Origin: Paraferrimonas sp. SM1919
GTDB taxonomy: Bacteria > Pseudomonadota > Gammaproteobacteria > Enterobacterales > Shewanellaceae
Assembly (NCBI RefSeq): GCF_010993985.1
Contig: NZ_WINH01000017.1
Span: 1 to 64,000 of the forward strand
DNA length: 64,000 bases
Direction of reading: 5' to 3'
Part shown: positions 29,049 to 39,222 of the stretch, in pieces
How the letters are laid out: each line of letters starts with the position of its first letter
Numbering within the stretch: the first letter of the stretch is position 1
Position numbers and translations under genes: made by a program
Notes under the pieces: generated by a model
Databases searched by the model: none
What the model was told of the DNA's origin: nothing
What the model saw: only the letters and a program-made list of their open reading frames with translations

Positions 29049-30353
29049 CTAAATCCCTTGAGCCTTCGCGACAAAATCTTTACCCCTAGCCATGTAATTA
29101 GGGTACATATCGATACTGGCACAAGCTGGGCTAAGTAAAATAATATCGCCGGGCTCGGCTAACTGTTTAGCACGTTTAACAGCCTCAGCCATGCTATCGA
29201 CAAATTGACCACCATTTTTAAGTTGTGCAATTTTATCACCATCTTGACCGAGACATATCAGGTTTTTCACTTTAGCCAAAGCTTGACTCAGCTCGCTTAC
29301 ATCTGCACCTTTAGCGTCTCCACCAGCAATTAAAATTAATTTTGCTAAGTTGTCCTTAAATCCATCTAAAGCAGCTAAAGTCGCACCTATATTAGTTGCT
29401 TTAGAATCATCAACAAAGCTAACACCATTGAGCTTAAATACAAGCTGGCATCTATGTGGCAGACCTTGGTAACTTTCTGCTGCCGCTAGCGTTTTGCTGA
29501 TAGGCAAATCGAGCGCGTTGGTGAGCGCCAACGCCGCCAGGATATTTGCCATATTATGTCTGCCCACTAACTGAAACTGCTCACTATTGGCAATGGGCTT
29601 GCCTTGGTGAAATAGGCTATCACCTGCTAAATACCAATCAGCTTGGGCTTGCTCAATAGAAAAGCTTTGTAAACTCTGATGATCGCAATGGGTTAATGGA
29701 TCGTCTAAATTGATTAAAGCATGCTTTGCTTGGTTATAAATCCCTAGCTTAGCTTGACGATATGCATCAAAGCTAGGATAACGGTCAAGATGATCAGCGC
29801 TAACATTTAATACCGTAGCAACATCCAGATTGAGACTGCGGGTAGTTTCCAATTGAAAACTTGAAAGTTCAACAGCGATTAAATCTAAATCCTGCTCTAG
29901 CAGAGTCAACATTGGCACTCCAATATTTCCGCCAACCGCAGATTTTAATCCCGCTTGCTTCGCCATATGGGCAACTAATTCAGTTACCGTAGACTTTCCA
30001 TTTGAGCCGGTAATACCCACCAATTTTGGAGGGTTAGCTATTTGATTGATCTCTCTGGCAAACAGTTCCACATCACCAATAACTTCAACCCCATTAGCTG
30101 CGGCGGCGGCAATCTCTTTTGTTGCTATCGCGATCCCTGGGCTAACAATTAACTGTTTCGCTTCTAGCATTAACTTCTCTGGCCAAGCGCCTTTACCTAA
30201 AGTTAATTGCGGGTAAAGCTCAGTGAATTGGTCTTCCCCAGGAGGTTTCGAACGGCTATCCCAAACAACGGGCGTGATGCCTTTGTTCACTAAAAAGCGA
30301 ACGACTGACAAACCTGTGGCACCCAAGCCAAGAACAATGTGCGTACTCACCAT
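29049..30353 (-). CDS. murD: UDP-N-acetylmuramoylalanine-D-glutamate ligase
   Basis: MurD adds D-glutamate to UDP-MurNAc-L-Ala. The start is taken at 30353 ([20 protein letters not shown], 434 residues) because its ATG shares the final A of the mraY stop (TAATG), a typical coupled start; the open frame runs 29 codons further into mraY but in an unrelated sequence. The ATP loop GITGSNGKSTVTEL is clear, as is the C-terminal LLSPACASIDMYPNY. Confidence 0.97.
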   Translation of the reverse strand: MVSTHIVLGLGATGLSVVRFLVNKGITPVVWDSRSKPPGEDQFTELYPQLTLGKGAWPEKLMLEAKQLIVSPGIAIATKEIAAAAANGVEVIGDVELFAREINQIANPPKLVGITGSNGKSTVTELVAHMAKQAGLKSAVGGNIGVPMLTLLEQDLDLIAVELSSFQLETTRSLNLDVATVLNVSADHLDRYPSFDAYRQAKLGIYNQAKHALINLDDPLTHCDHQSLQSFSIEQAQADWYLAGDSLFHQGKPIANSEQFQLVGRHNMANILAALALTNALDLPISKTLAAAESYQGLPHRCQLVFKLNGVSFVDDSKATNIGATLAALDGFKDNLAKLILIAGGDAKGADVSELSQALAKVKNLICLGQDGDKIAQLKNGGQFVDSMAEAVKRAKQLAEPGDIILLSPACASIDMYPNYMARGKDFVAKAQGI

Positions 30354-31435
30354 TACCTCAACTTCAACATGGCTAATCCCATTAGCACCAAACATAAAGA
30401 GATGATCCAAAAGCGCACAATGACTCTTGGTTCTGGCCAACCTTTTAACTCGTAATGGTGATGAATTGGCGCCATTCTGAAGATCCTTTGCCCCCGTAAC
30501 TTATAAGAGCCAACTTGTAAGATCACGGAAAGGGTTTCGATCACGAAAATCCCGCCCATTACAATTAACATCACTTCTTGACGAACGACCACGGCAATCG
30601 CACCAAGCAAAGCACCTAATGCAAGTGAACCCACATCGCCCATAAACACTTGTGCTGGATAAGTGTTAAACCATAAAAAGCCCAAGCCAGCCCCCACTAC
30701 TGCAGTGCAGACAATCGCGACTTCACCCACATCTGGGATGTATGGAATATGCAAATATTTGGCAAACTCGGTATGGCCTGTAAGGTAGGCAACTAATGCA
30801 AATGCCGCCGCAACCATTATGGTGGGCATAATGGCTAGTCCATCTAAGCCATCCGTTAAATTAACCGCATTAGAACTACCAACAATGGCAAAGTAACAAA
30901 TTACAATAAACATTAGCCCCAGTTGTGGCATCACATCCTTAAAGAAGGGCACAACAAATTGCGTATCACCAGGTACTTGGGCACTCCAGTACAAATAACA
31001 GGCTATAGCTAATGCAATGACTGACTGCCAGAAATACTTCCACCTTGCAATTAAACCCGCAGGATCTTTACGGATCACCTTACGGTAATCATCGACAAAA
31101 CCGATCGCACCAAAAGCTCCTAACACCACAAGTAATACCCACACATAGCGATTATCCAGATCACCCCATAATAAAACGGAGATAAAAATGCCCGCTAAAA
31201 TCATGATTCCGCCCATTGTTGGCGTGCCATGCTTACTTAAGTGAGACTCAGGACCATCATGTCTGACAACTTGGCCAATTTGCATTAATTGCAGACGTCT
31301 AATCAGTTTAGGGCCTATCCATAAGCTAAATACCATCGCGGTAAGTAAACCAAGGATGGCTCTGAAAGTAAGATAAGAAAATACATTAAAACCAGTATAA
31401 AACTGAGTAAGGTATTCGGATAAGTAGACAAACAT
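30353..31435 (-). CDS. mraY: Phospho-N-acetylmuramoyl-pentapeptide transferase
   Basis: MraY moves phospho-MurNAc-pentapeptide onto undecaprenyl phosphate, making lipid I. The 360-residue protein has about ten membrane segments. The catalytic-site motifs [22 protein letters not shown] and [13 protein letters not shown] are intact. The gene abuts murF (stop and ATG are adjacent) and overlaps murD by 1 bp. Confidence 0.98.
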   Translation of the reverse strand: MFVYLSEYLTQFYTGFNVFSYLTFRAILGLLTAMVFSLWIGPKLIRRLQLMQIGQVVRHDGPESHLSKHGTPTMGGIMILAGIFISVLLWGDLDNRYVWVLLVVLGAFGAIGFVDDYRKVIRKDPAGLIARWKYFWQSVIALAIACYLYWSAQVPGDTQFVVPFFKDVMPQLGLMFIVICYFAIVGSSNAVNLTDGLDGLAIMPTIMVAAAFALVAYLTGHTEFAKYLHIPYIPDVGEVAIVCTAVVGAGLGFLWFNTYPAQVFMGDVGSLALGALLGAIAVVVRQEVMLIVMGGIFVIETLSVILQVGSYKLRGQRIFRMAPIHHHYELKGWPEPRVIVRFWIISLCLVLMGLAMLKLR

Positions 31436-32794
31436 CTAGCGCCACTCCCCATTTTGATATTGTTGTTTTAAAGCGCTGATAACACGTTCCATTCTAGCTC
31501 CTCGAGAACCTTTGACTAAAATGGTCAGCTGAGGTTGTTTTGACAAGAAATCTGATAAGTAATTCAGTAATGCTGGTAACTGCTCAAAATGAACGCCATC
31601 GGCCATGATTGAGGTGTATTTACTGACGCTTCCTAAGGTCAACACAAAATCAATACCTTGCTGTTTTGCATACGCCCCTACTTGGCGGTGACCGGCTTCA
31701 GTCGTATCCCCCAATTCCGCAAAGTCGCCAAGGATAAGCATACTAACGGAACTTTGAGCGAGCACATCAATAGCGGCATTTACTGAAGTAGGGTTGGCAT
31801 TGTAGGTATCATCAATGACCGTTTTACCACCAAAATAGTGCGGTAACAGCCTGCCAGAGACAGCTTGCAACGCCTGTAACCCCTTTGCGATGACCTCTAA
31901 TGAGACGTCTGCAGCAATTGCCATTGCCGCAGCAGCTAGGGCATTCAGTACCTGATGCTTCCCATTAAGCTGTAGTTTTACAGGTTGACGTTGTTCACCA
32001 TAACAAAGTTCAAATTGATAGCGAGCTAATTCATCTGCTTGCAAATTTTGGGCACGAACTTGAGCACTGGCTGACAAACCAAAGCTGAGATTCCGACAAT
32101 GGCTTGCTTGCTGCTTAAGGAAAGGATAAAAAGCATCGTCAGCATTTAATACAGCGACACCTTGTGAACCAAGATGCTTATATATTTCTGATTTTGCTTG
32201 GGCAACCCCTTGTAAAGAGCCAAACCCTTCTATGTGAGCTGCACCAATGTTATTGACTAAAGCGACGTCTGGCTCAACCAAGCCACTGGTGTAATCAATT
32301 TCATGTTGATGATTGGCGCCTAATTCAAAAATCCCAACTTGCTGCTCTGGACCAAAGCGCAACATGGTCAATGGTGCACCAATATCGTTATTAAAATTAC
32401 CTGCCGTTGCTAGAGTATTATGCTCATTAGACATAATACTATTAAGCATTTCTTTTACGGTTGTCTTTCCACAACTTCCGGTAATGGCAAACTTAAATAG
32501 CGACAGTTGACTAATAACCAACTTTCCTAAAAGCCCGAGTGCTCTTTTGGTGTCATCAACTAAAATATATGACTTGTTAGTTTCAATAGCTTGGCTTACC
32601 ACCGCTGCGGTTGCGCACTCTAACGCTTGCGCGACGAATTGGTGAGCATCAAAACGCTCACCAATTAGAGCGATAAACAACGTATCCTTAGTCACATTTT
32701 TGGAATCTGTACTGACATTTGTAATGGTAGCGTCTTCACCAACCAAGCGACCACCTAAGTAAGCAGCGATTTGCTGCAGTGTCAAAGGGATCAT
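31436..32794 (-). CDS. murF: UDP-MurNAc-tripeptide-D-alanyl-D-alanine ligase
   Basis: MurF adds the D-Ala-D-Ala dipeptide made by Ddl. It has 452 residues, an ATP loop AITGSCGKTTVKEML (about 104-118), the NNDIGAPLTMLR and ELGANHQHEIDYT motifs, and a C-terminal DDTYNANP segment, all as in the family. It overlaps the end of murE by 4 bp. Confidence 0.97.
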   Translation of the reverse strand: MIPLTLQQIAAYLGGRLVGEDATITNVSTDSKNVTKDTLFIALIGERFDAHQFVAQALECATAAVVSQAIETNKSYILVDDTKRALGLLGKLVISQLSLFKFAITGSCGKTTVKEMLNSIMSNEHNTLATAGNFNNDIGAPLTMLRFGPEQQVGIFELGANHQHEIDYTSGLVEPDVALVNNIGAAHIEGFGSLQGVAQAKSEIYKHLGSQGVAVLNADDAFYPFLKQQASHCRNLSFGLSASAQVRAQNLQADELARYQFELCYGEQRQPVKLQLNGKHQVLNALAAAAMAIAADVSLEVIAKGLQALQAVSGRLLPHYFGGKTVIDDTYNANPTSVNAAIDVLAQSSVSMLILGDFAELGDTTEAGHRQVGAYAKQQGIDFVLTLGSVSKYTSIMADGVHFEQLPALLNYLSDFLSKQPQLTILVKGSRGARMERVISALKQQYQNGEWR

Positions 32795-34257
32795 TGGTTC
32801 ACTTCCATCAGCTTTGCCACATAGGCACGTTCGTTATAAGGGTGCTTAATACCGCGAATTTCTTGATAGGTCTCGTGACCTTTGCCTGCGACCAAAATAA
32901 CATCTTCAGCTTTTGCGTGCTCTAAAGCATAAGCTATCGCTTGTTGACGATCTTCAATTACCTTGACTGAAGATTTATCAGCCAGCTCTGAAGTCATATC
33001 CGAAAGGATTTGTGAGACCAACTCTGATCTTGGATTATCTGCCGTCAACACAACCCTATCGGCGTTCGATATGGCAGCATCGGTCATCAATGGCCGCTTA
33101 CCTCTATCCCTATCACCGCCACAGCCAAAGACACACCAAAGTTTGCCTTGGCAATGTTTTTGTAATGCTTGTAATGCTACTTTTAGCGCATCAGGCGTAT
33201 GGGCATAATCGACAACAATGGTCGCTTTATGTTGTTGCGCAAACTTTTCCATTCGACCATCAATAGGGGTCAATTTAGTGACCATCTGAGCAGTTTTGTC
33301 GATGCCGAGACCAGCTAGATCGAGCATCGCTAAGGCGGCCAACAAATTCGATAAATTAAATTCACCTAATAGTGGTGAGTTAATTGTAAAGCGGCCTTTA
33401 GGGGTCACAATTTCAGCTTCTACACCTGACTCATGAAAACGAGCATGGCCAATATGATAATGGGCATTGGCATTAGATACTGAATAACCATAACTATCAC
33501 CTTGGTACTGTGACTGCCACAGCGCACCGTAACTGTCATCAATATTAAATAACTTATAACGTAAATTGGGATAATCAAATAAACGCCTTTTAGCCAACGC
33601 GTAATTATCCATATCACCATGATAATCAAGGTGATCCCTACTAAGGTTGGTAAATACAGCGCCTTTAAATGGCAGTGCTGAAGTTCGTCCTTGCACGAGG
33701 CCATGGGAGGAAACTTCCAACATTTGCCAGTGGGCACCTTGCTCAGCAAAATGGTGTACATTACGACAAATGGTCAGTGGGTCTGAAGTGGTATTCAGAG
33801 ATTGCTCTAGGCTCCCCCAAAGACCGTTACCATTGGTACCAAATACCGCAGCAGGCTGACCACATAAGGTAACAAGTTGCGCCATTAGCTGGGTCACAGA
33901 AGTTTTGCCATTAGTGCCAGTCACCGCTAACAACGTGTTTAACGCTGACTCAAGTGGATAAGCTTGCATCCCAAGTTGAGACAGTTCCCTGCTTAACCCA
34001 AAAAATGAAATTACTGGACATTGCTGCTGGTATTCCACTTGGCCATGGAGGTTGGATTGATTCGTTTCTTGTATCACTGCAACCGCGCCAGCAGAGATAG
34101 CACTATTAATAAACTGCCGACCATCAACCTGATGACCCGCCACAGCAACAAACAAGTCGCCAGCTTGTAGCTGGCGACTATCTAAATGAATATTATTAAA
34201 TTGCTCAGTACCACTATAGGGAAACCAAGGAGCCAATAATTGGCTAATTAAGGTCAT
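32791..34257 (-). CDS. murE: UDP-MurNAc-L-Ala-D-Glu-meso-diaminopimelate ligase
   Basis: MurE adds the third residue of the stem peptide. In its 488 residues the ATP loop AVTGTNGKTSVTQL (about 113-126) and the C-terminal substrate motif DNPR (in LTADNPRSE) are visible. DNPR is the signature for meso-diaminopimelate rather than lysine, so this is a DAP-type wall, as expected of a Gram-negative. It overlaps ftsI by 4 bp. Confidence 0.97.
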   Translation of the reverse strand: MTLISQLLAPWFPYSGTEQFNNIHLDSRQLQAGDLFVAVAGHQVDGRQFINSAISAGAVAVIQETNQSNLHGQVEYQQQCPVISFFGLSRELSQLGMQAYPLESALNTLLAVTGTNGKTSVTQLMAQLVTLCGQPAAVFGTNGNGLWGSLEQSLNTTSDPLTICRNVHHFAEQGAHWQMLEVSSHGLVQGRTSALPFKGAVFTNLSRDHLDYHGDMDNYALAKRRLFDYPNLRYKLFNIDDSYGALWQSQYQGDSYGYSVSNANAHYHIGHARFHESGVEAEIVTPKGRFTINSPLLGEFNLSNLLAALAMLDLAGLGIDKTAQMVTKLTPIDGRMEKFAQQHKATIVVDYAHTPDALKVALQALQKHCQGKLWCVFGCGGDRDRGKRPLMTDAAISNADRVVLTADNPRSELVSQILSDMTSELADKSSVKVIEDRQQAIAYALEHAKAEDVILVAGKGHETYQEIRGIKHPYNERAYVAKLMEVNQ

Positions 34258-36005
34258 CTCACCCTCTCTTGCAAATTTACAAACTGCAATTGCTGTTCAA
34301 TCACAGGCTCAACGTTCAGCATTTGTAATGCACCTGCCATCACTTTGGCGAACACTGGAGCTGCTGCATCACCACCATGATAATCATCACCTTTAGGTTC
34401 ATTGATCATCACCGCAATTACTAATTTTGGATCATGTGCTGGTGCAACCCCAACAAACGATGCCACATAATCATTGCCATACCCTCCAGCTACCGCTTTT
34501 TCACTAGTACCAGTTTTGCCAGCTACTGGATAACCTTCAATATGAGCTTTTAAAGCGGTACCACCTGGTTTGGTAATACCAACTAACATTTTTAATACTT
34601 TATCGGCGACTTCTTTTGAAAGCACTTGGGTCGCCTCGGGCAATTGCACTTCACCATCAACTTTTGCTCTTTTGAGTATCGTGACCGGCATCATTTTACC
34701 CTCATTAGCCAGAACACTGTACATGCGCGCCATCTGCAAGGTCGTTACAGTAAAGCCATAACCAAATGATAAAGTGGCCTTTTCAAAGTCTGACCAACGG
34801 TACCTTTCATTGATTAAGCCATCCTGCTCACCGTTGAGCTGCAAACCACTAAATGAACCTAACCCCAAAGCATAATAAGTGCCTAAAATTTCTTGAGCCG
34901 GCATTCGCTGAGCAATTTTACTGGTTCCGACATTCGAGGACTTTAATAACACTTGCTGAACCGTCAAATCACCTAGATCTCGACCATCTCGAACATAAGA
35001 ACCACCAAGTCGCATATATCCTGGTGAAGTTGCAATGACTTCTTCAGGTTTTAGCACTCCAGCTTCTAAAGCCGCAGCAATAACGAATGGCTTAACTGTC
35101 GAGCCTGGTTCAAAGGTATCACTAATAGCTCTATTTCGAACCCTAAAAGGCTGACGCTGACTCGTTACATTGGGATTAAAACTCGGTGTATTGGCCATCG
35201 CCAAGATTTCACCGGTTTTGACATCCAAGACGACTAAAGATGCTGATGTAGCATTTAAGTTAGCCGTTGCATTTTTCAATTCTTGATAAGCTAAAGATTG
35301 AATTCTGAGATCAATACTTAGATTAAGATCTTTGGATGGCTTTCCAGATTTTATCTCAGATAATATCTCTACAACTTCACCGGTATTATTACGCCTAATA
35401 TCAACTTTATCACTGGTACCAGTTAGCCATTGATCATAAGCCCTTTCGATGCCTTCAATACCCTGATCATCAATATTGGTTATACCAATGAGCTGCGCTA
35501 TCGTTTCTCCCGCTGGGTAATAGCGTCTTGACTCTTCGCTTAATAACAGTCCAGGTAATTTTAACTGCCTAATGTAGTTTGCAACACCAGGGGTAAGCTG
35601 CCTTTTTAAATATAACCAGCGAAGCTTTGGATTCGATTCTATTCTATGTTTAATTTTCGCATAAGGCACACCAATTACTTCAGCTAAAGCTTGCCATCGA
35701 TTAACATCAGCAAAGCCATCATTCTGAGCGATTAATTGCGGATCAGCAACAAGTGCTAGCATAGGCACACTGACAGCAAGCATGTCATTATAACGGTCTG
35801 TGATTAACCCTCGCTGAACTTCAAGCTCGTTAGTTCTAACTGAACGAATATCACTCTCATGCCTCAGCTTATCCGGAGATATCACTTGAATTGAAGCTGC
35901 CTTAGCCACCAGCACAATAAAGATAAAACTAAGCAACCAGACAAGAAACTTAAACCTGCCCGGACTTAATTCTGGTCTAATATTGGCTTTTACTTTGGCC
36001 TTCAT
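34254..36005 (-). CDS. ftsI: Septal transpeptidase FtsI (PBP3)
   Basis: FtsI is the class B penicillin-binding protein that cross-links septal peptidoglycan. Its 583 residues have an N-terminal membrane anchor (about 20-42), a dimerisation/pedestal domain and the transpeptidase domain. The active-site triad is visible: STVK (in FEPGSTVKPF, near 300), SSN (LKSSNVGTSK, near 355) and KTG (AGKTGTSEKA, near 490). It overlaps both ftsL and murE by 4 bp. Confidence 0.97.
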   Translation of the reverse strand: MKAKVKANIRPELSPGRFKFLVWLLSFIFIVLVAKAASIQVISPDKLRHESDIRSVRTNELEVQRGLITDRYNDMLAVSVPMLALVADPQLIAQNDGFADVNRWQALAEVIGVPYAKIKHRIESNPKLRWLYLKRQLTPGVANYIRQLKLPGLLLSEESRRYYPAGETIAQLIGITNIDDQGIEGIERAYDQWLTGTSDKVDIRRNNTGEVVEILSEIKSGKPSKDLNLSIDLRIQSLAYQELKNATANLNATSASLVVLDVKTGEILAMANTPSFNPNVTSQRQPFRVRNRAISDTFEPGSTVKPFVIAAALEAGVLKPEEVIATSPGYMRLGGSYVRDGRDLGDLTVQQVLLKSSNVGTSKIAQRMPAQEILGTYYALGLGSFSGLQLNGEQDGLINERYRWSDFEKATLSFGYGFTVTTLQMARMYSVLANEGKMMPVTILKRAKVDGEVQLPEATQVLSKEVADKVLKMLVGITKPGGTALKAHIEGYPVAGKTGTSEKAVAGGYGNDYVASFVGVAPAHDPKLVIAVMINEPKGDDYHGGDAAAPVFAKVMAGALQMLNVEPVIEQQLQFVNLQERVR

Positions 36006-36322
36006 TGGATTTTAATTACCTTTTCTTGCGAAGGGGCTAAACGAACCATGTGTAAACTTTTCTTAGCCGAAGTGGTTATCCGACTGTGCTCTGACAAAGT
36101 TTGCTCCTCAATAAGCAAGTGACGCCAGTGAATATTTAATTCATCTCGGCGTTCCAATGCATCACTCCAACGTCCAGCAAGGGCTCGATTTTTTTCACTC
36201 AATTGCAAGCTATAAAGTGCTGTTATCAGCACAGTTAAAGCTAACAATACAGTGAATTTGTGGGCCATTATGTCTTGCCAGATAATTTTAGGTAGCGATA
36301 CATATTGATTATTCATGATCAC
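36002..36322 (-). CDS. ftsL: Cell division protein FtsL
   Basis: FtsL is a short bitopic protein that forms the FtsQLB complex and activates FtsWI. It has 106 residues: a cytoplasmic tail, one membrane segment (about 22-42, [19 protein letters not shown]) and a periplasmic coiled coil. Sequence similarity in the family is low, so the identification rests on size, topology and position between rsmH and ftsI, overlapping both by 4 bp. Confidence 0.92.
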   Translation of the reverse strand: MIMNNQYVSLPKIIWQDIMAHKFTVLLALTVLITALYSLQLSEKNRALAGRWSDALERRDELNIHWRHLLIEEQTLSEHSRITTSAKKSLHMVRLAPSQEKVIKIQ

Positions 36323-37263
36323 ACTTCTCCAGGGAGTCTCTGGGCAACCCTTAATACCGAGCTTCTTGCTCTAGGATTCATCTCTATTTCTTGCTCGGTA
36401 GGCTTTTTCGCTTTGCCAATAGGTTTTAGTCTTTTGGTTTTATTAATTTGCTCCTCCGTTAATGGCAAGCCCATTGGGGGCTGCTCACCTTGGGAGTGAC
36501 GGCGTATAAAGCGTTTTACGATTCGATCTTCAAGTGAATGGAAACTAATCACTGATAATTGACCACCAACACGCAACACTTTAAGGGCACCTAATAGGGC
36601 TTGCTCTATCTGCTCTAACTCACTATTAATATAAATTCTAATTGCTTGAAAAGAGCGAGTCGCTGGATGCTTATGCTTTTCCTTTGAACGAAGTAAACGA
36701 CCAATTAAATCAGCCAACTGCTTAGTTGAAGTAAAAGGCTCTTCTACGCGATCATGAACAATGGCACGGGCAATTTTCTTGGCAAACTTTTCTTCACCAT
36801 AATTTTTAAGAACCCAGGCAATGTCATCTGCTTCAGCACTGTTTAACCAATCCGCTGCGGTACGACCTTGAGAAAAATCCATGCGCATATCCAATGGCCC
36901 ATCTCGCATAAAGCTAAAGCCCCGTTGGGGATCGTCTAGTTGTGGACTCGAGACGCCGAGATCGAGAAGAATGCCATCAATTTTGCCAGTTAAACCTAAC
37001 GCTTCAACGTATTCAGCTAAACCAGCAAAACCACCATGAACGATCTGAAAGCGTTTATCATCAGCAAACATTTTAGCGGCTTGAATTGCACTAGGGTCTC
37101 GATCAATGGCAATTAACCTACCATTTTCCCCTAAACGAGAAAGAATTTCCGTTGAATGACCACCTCGGCCAAAGGTACCATCAATGTAAATACCATCAGC
37201 TTCGATAGCCAAACCGTCTACCGCTTCGTGCAGCAATACTGTTTTGTGGAGGGCTTGACTCAT
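36319..37263 (-). CDS. rsmH: 16S rRNA (cytosine1402-N4)-methyltransferase
   Basis: RsmH (MraW) methylates C1402 in the 16S decoding centre; rsmI, about 2 kb upstream on the same strand, 2'-O-methylates the same nucleotide. The 314-residue protein has the SAM-binding [11 protein letters not shown] (about 28-38), [15 protein letters not shown] and [12 protein letters not shown] motifs. It lies 9 bp after mraZ. Confidence 0.98.
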   Translation of the reverse strand: MSQALHKTVLLHEAVDGLAIEADGIYIDGTFGRGGHSTEILSRLGENGRLIAIDRDPSAIQAAKMFADDKRFQIVHGGFAGLAEYVEALGLTGKIDGILLDLGVSSPQLDDPQRGFSFMRDGPLDMRMDFSQGRTAADWLNSAEADDIAWVLKNYGEEKFAKKIARAIVHDRVEEPFTSTKQLADLIGRLLRSKEKHKHPATRSFQAIRIYINSELEQIEQALLGALKVLRVGGQLSVISFHSLEDRIVKRFIRRHSQGEQPPMGLPLTEEQINKTKRLKPIGKAKKPTEQEIEMNPRARSSVLRVAQRLPGEV

Positions 37264-37272
37264 AATTTATCT

Positions 37273-37731
37273 CTAAAGTGAGAACTGACTTAAAGATTCA
37301 AACTCGGTCAGATCTGTCTGTTCAAGGAGTTGTTTACTTGATTGGATCTGTTCATTCCATAATTGCAGATCCCACAACTCGAATTTATTTAACTGCCCTA
37401 CCAAAGCCACATTTTTAGTTAACTGACACTGTTCTTTCAGAGCGCCAGGCACCAGAATGCGGCCATTATTATCCATTTGAGTTTCATGGGCATGGCCTAA
37501 CAATAAACGTTTTACCGCTCTTTCTGTCTTATTAGTATCGGACAATTTCATTAACTTAGCAGCGACACTCTGCCATGCAAATTCTGGGTAGATCAAAATA
37601 CAAGGGGAGGCAATATCTAAAGTAAGGATAAGCGACTGAGAGTCTTCCTCTGTAAGATGCTCACGTAAACGCTTAGGAACCGCAAAGCGTCCCTTGTTAT
37701 CAAGCGTTAGTAATGAACTTCCGGAAAACAT
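37273..37731 (-). CDS. mraZ: Transcriptional regulator MraZ
   Basis: MraZ is the DNA-binding regulator at the head of the division and wall cluster. I place the start at 37731 (MFSGSSLLTLDNKGR, 152 residues, the E. coli length), preceded by AAGGAAG; the open frame extends 8 codons upstream into the operator. Two SpoVT/AbrB-like repeats each carry the family motif (DNKGRFAVPKRLR and DNNGRILVPGALK). The operator repeats just upstream predict autorepression of the cluster. Confidence 0.96.
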   Translation of the reverse strand: MFSGSSLLTLDNKGRFAVPKRLREHLTEEDSQSLILTLDIASPCILIYPEFAWQSVAAKLMKLSDTNKTERAVKRLLLGHAHETQMDNNGRILVPGALKEQCQLTKNVALVGQLNKFELWDLQLWNEQIQSSKQLLEQTDLTEFESLSQFSL

Positions 37732-37750
37732 AAGATTCTTCCTTGATTGA

Positions 37751-37775
37751 TCCACAAATTACCACATTTACCCAC
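37751..37775 (-). promoter_or_regulatory. MraZ operator (three direct repeats)
   Basis: The minus strand reads GTGGG-N5-GTGGT-N5-GTGGA, three copies with a 10-bp period. This matches the described MraZ target of TGGG-like repeats separated by 5 bp. It sits between the promoter and the mraZ start. Confidence 0.8.
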
Positions 37776-37782
37776 AATGACA

Positions 37783-37812
37783 AGTTTAGAGATCTAAATG
37801 CAATAATGTCAA
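37783..37812 (-). promoter_or_regulatory. Promoter of the division and wall cluster (Pmra)
   Basis: Minus-strand -35 TTGACA (37807-37812, consensus) and -10 TAAACT (37783-37788) lie 18 bp apart, immediately upstream of the MraZ repeats. It is the only clear promoter ahead of the closely packed genes mraZ to ftsZ. Confidence 0.68.
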
Positions 37813-37883
37813 GGGATCTGCGCTAAAACTCCCCTAAAGCGTAAATGATGTTCAGGATCTCTCCCTTTGATCCATTAAAAAAA

Positions 37884-37901
37884 AAGACCCTGTAGGGTCT
37901 T
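37884..37901 (-). terminator. Terminator of the HDOD gene
   Basis: AAGACCCT-GT-AGGGTCTT is followed on the minus strand by a long T run, 25 bp beyond the HDOD gene stop. It separates that gene from Pmra. Confidence 0.88.
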
Positions 37902-37926
37902 GAAGTTTTTAAAGCGTATTTAGTAT

Positions 37927-38661
37927 TTATAGGTTTATCTTACGCTTTCTTAACACTCGGTTAAGGATCACCCCAGGGCTTAAGTCCTGACTAGGTGGAA
38001 TTTGTTCATAAGCAACCATTAACTCCATTTGCAATTCAGGATCAAGCCCCATGGCACTGAAAGCCATCAAAGTTAATTTTTTCTGGTGAGTATTCATGAT
38101 TGAACGAATCAAACTTACGGGTACGGAAACCTCACCTTCACTATCGACGACGGCTGCCGCTGTCAAAGTAACAATTTGGCCAAACATAGAAAATAACCCT
38201 AAGGTCTGCACTTCTTCAGGGGAGATTAGGTTATCTGGGATATCAAACAGAGCATCTACTGATTCAGAGGCGATTTGCTCATTTAGATGCCAATAGCCAT
38301 GGACTAGCTTTTTAAAAGGTTGATGCAAGTGCTCAAATTTTTCTCTTAGATAAAAAGAAAAAGCATAACGATAAAGGTTAATGACACCCAAGCGAATCAC
38401 TGCATCTTTTAAAGAGCGCACCTTAGTGCGAGAACTCCAATTACGGATAACAGAATTACTGCGCCACATCATTTCTGCGGCTAACCCAGGGTCTTTAGCA
38501 ATAATATCACAAAGGGAATTAACGGTCGATTCAGCAACAATTGCTGCCTTCAAATCACTAAGAATCTCTCGACGACCGACAACCTGCTCCTCATTTTTAA
38601 GGATACTTCTAATTTTATCTAAAACTTGTTGTTCTATATCGAGCTCTGTTAGCAATTCCAT
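37927..38661 (-). CDS. HDOD-domain protein of unknown role
   Basis: This 244-residue cytoplasmic protein fits the HDOD family (an HD-like output domain without known catalysis, often in signalling proteins). Visible marks are IIAKDPGLAAEMMWRSNS near 55-72, and the SLKDAVIRLGVINLYRYAF segment, which is the typical HDOD helix pair. It is a stand-alone HDOD with no attached kinase, cyclase or receiver domain. It lies alone between rnpB and mraZ, ending in its own terminator. I cannot say what it senses or controls; any link to division or RNase P would be guesswork from position. Confidence 0.72.
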   Translation of the reverse strand: MELLTELDIEQQVLDKIRSILKNEEQVVGRREILSDLKAAIVAESTVNSLCDIIAKDPGLAAEMMWRSNSVIRNWSSRTKVRSLKDAVIRLGVINLYRYAFSFYLREKFEHLHQPFKKLVHGYWHLNEQIASESVDALFDIPDNLISPEEVQTLGLFSMFGQIVTLTAAAVVDSEGEVSVPVSLIRSIMNTHQKKLTLMAFSAMGLDPELQMELMVAYEQIPPSQDLSPGVILNRVLRKRKINL

Positions 38662-38799
38662 TGCTTTTCCCTACTAACTTTATGTAAATCCATACTAAAA
38701 CTTTTCGCCTTAACATAGCAAGCAATCATAACTGTGATGCTATCAATTTATACAGCGACAAAAAGTAAGTAAATATTTACATAGAAGGATAATTTTGAT

Positions 38800-39177
<378 letters not shown>

Positions 39178-39211
39178 GCGCGAATTATACGCCTCCATAT
39201 TAGCTTTACAA
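39178..39211 (-). promoter_or_regulatory. rnpB promoter
   Basis: Minus-strand -35 TTGTAA (39206-39211) and -10 TATAAT (39184-39189) are 16 bp apart, placing the start within a base or two of the rnpB 5' end. The discriminator TCGCGCC is GC-rich, the hallmark of stringently controlled stable-RNA promoters. Confidence 0.8.
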
Positions 39212-39222
39212 GTAAAACATCT

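Noticed and set aside
30354..30440. 29-codon extension of murD into mraY
   Set aside because: The TAATG overlap at 30353 gives the typical coupled start and the family N-terminus begins there.
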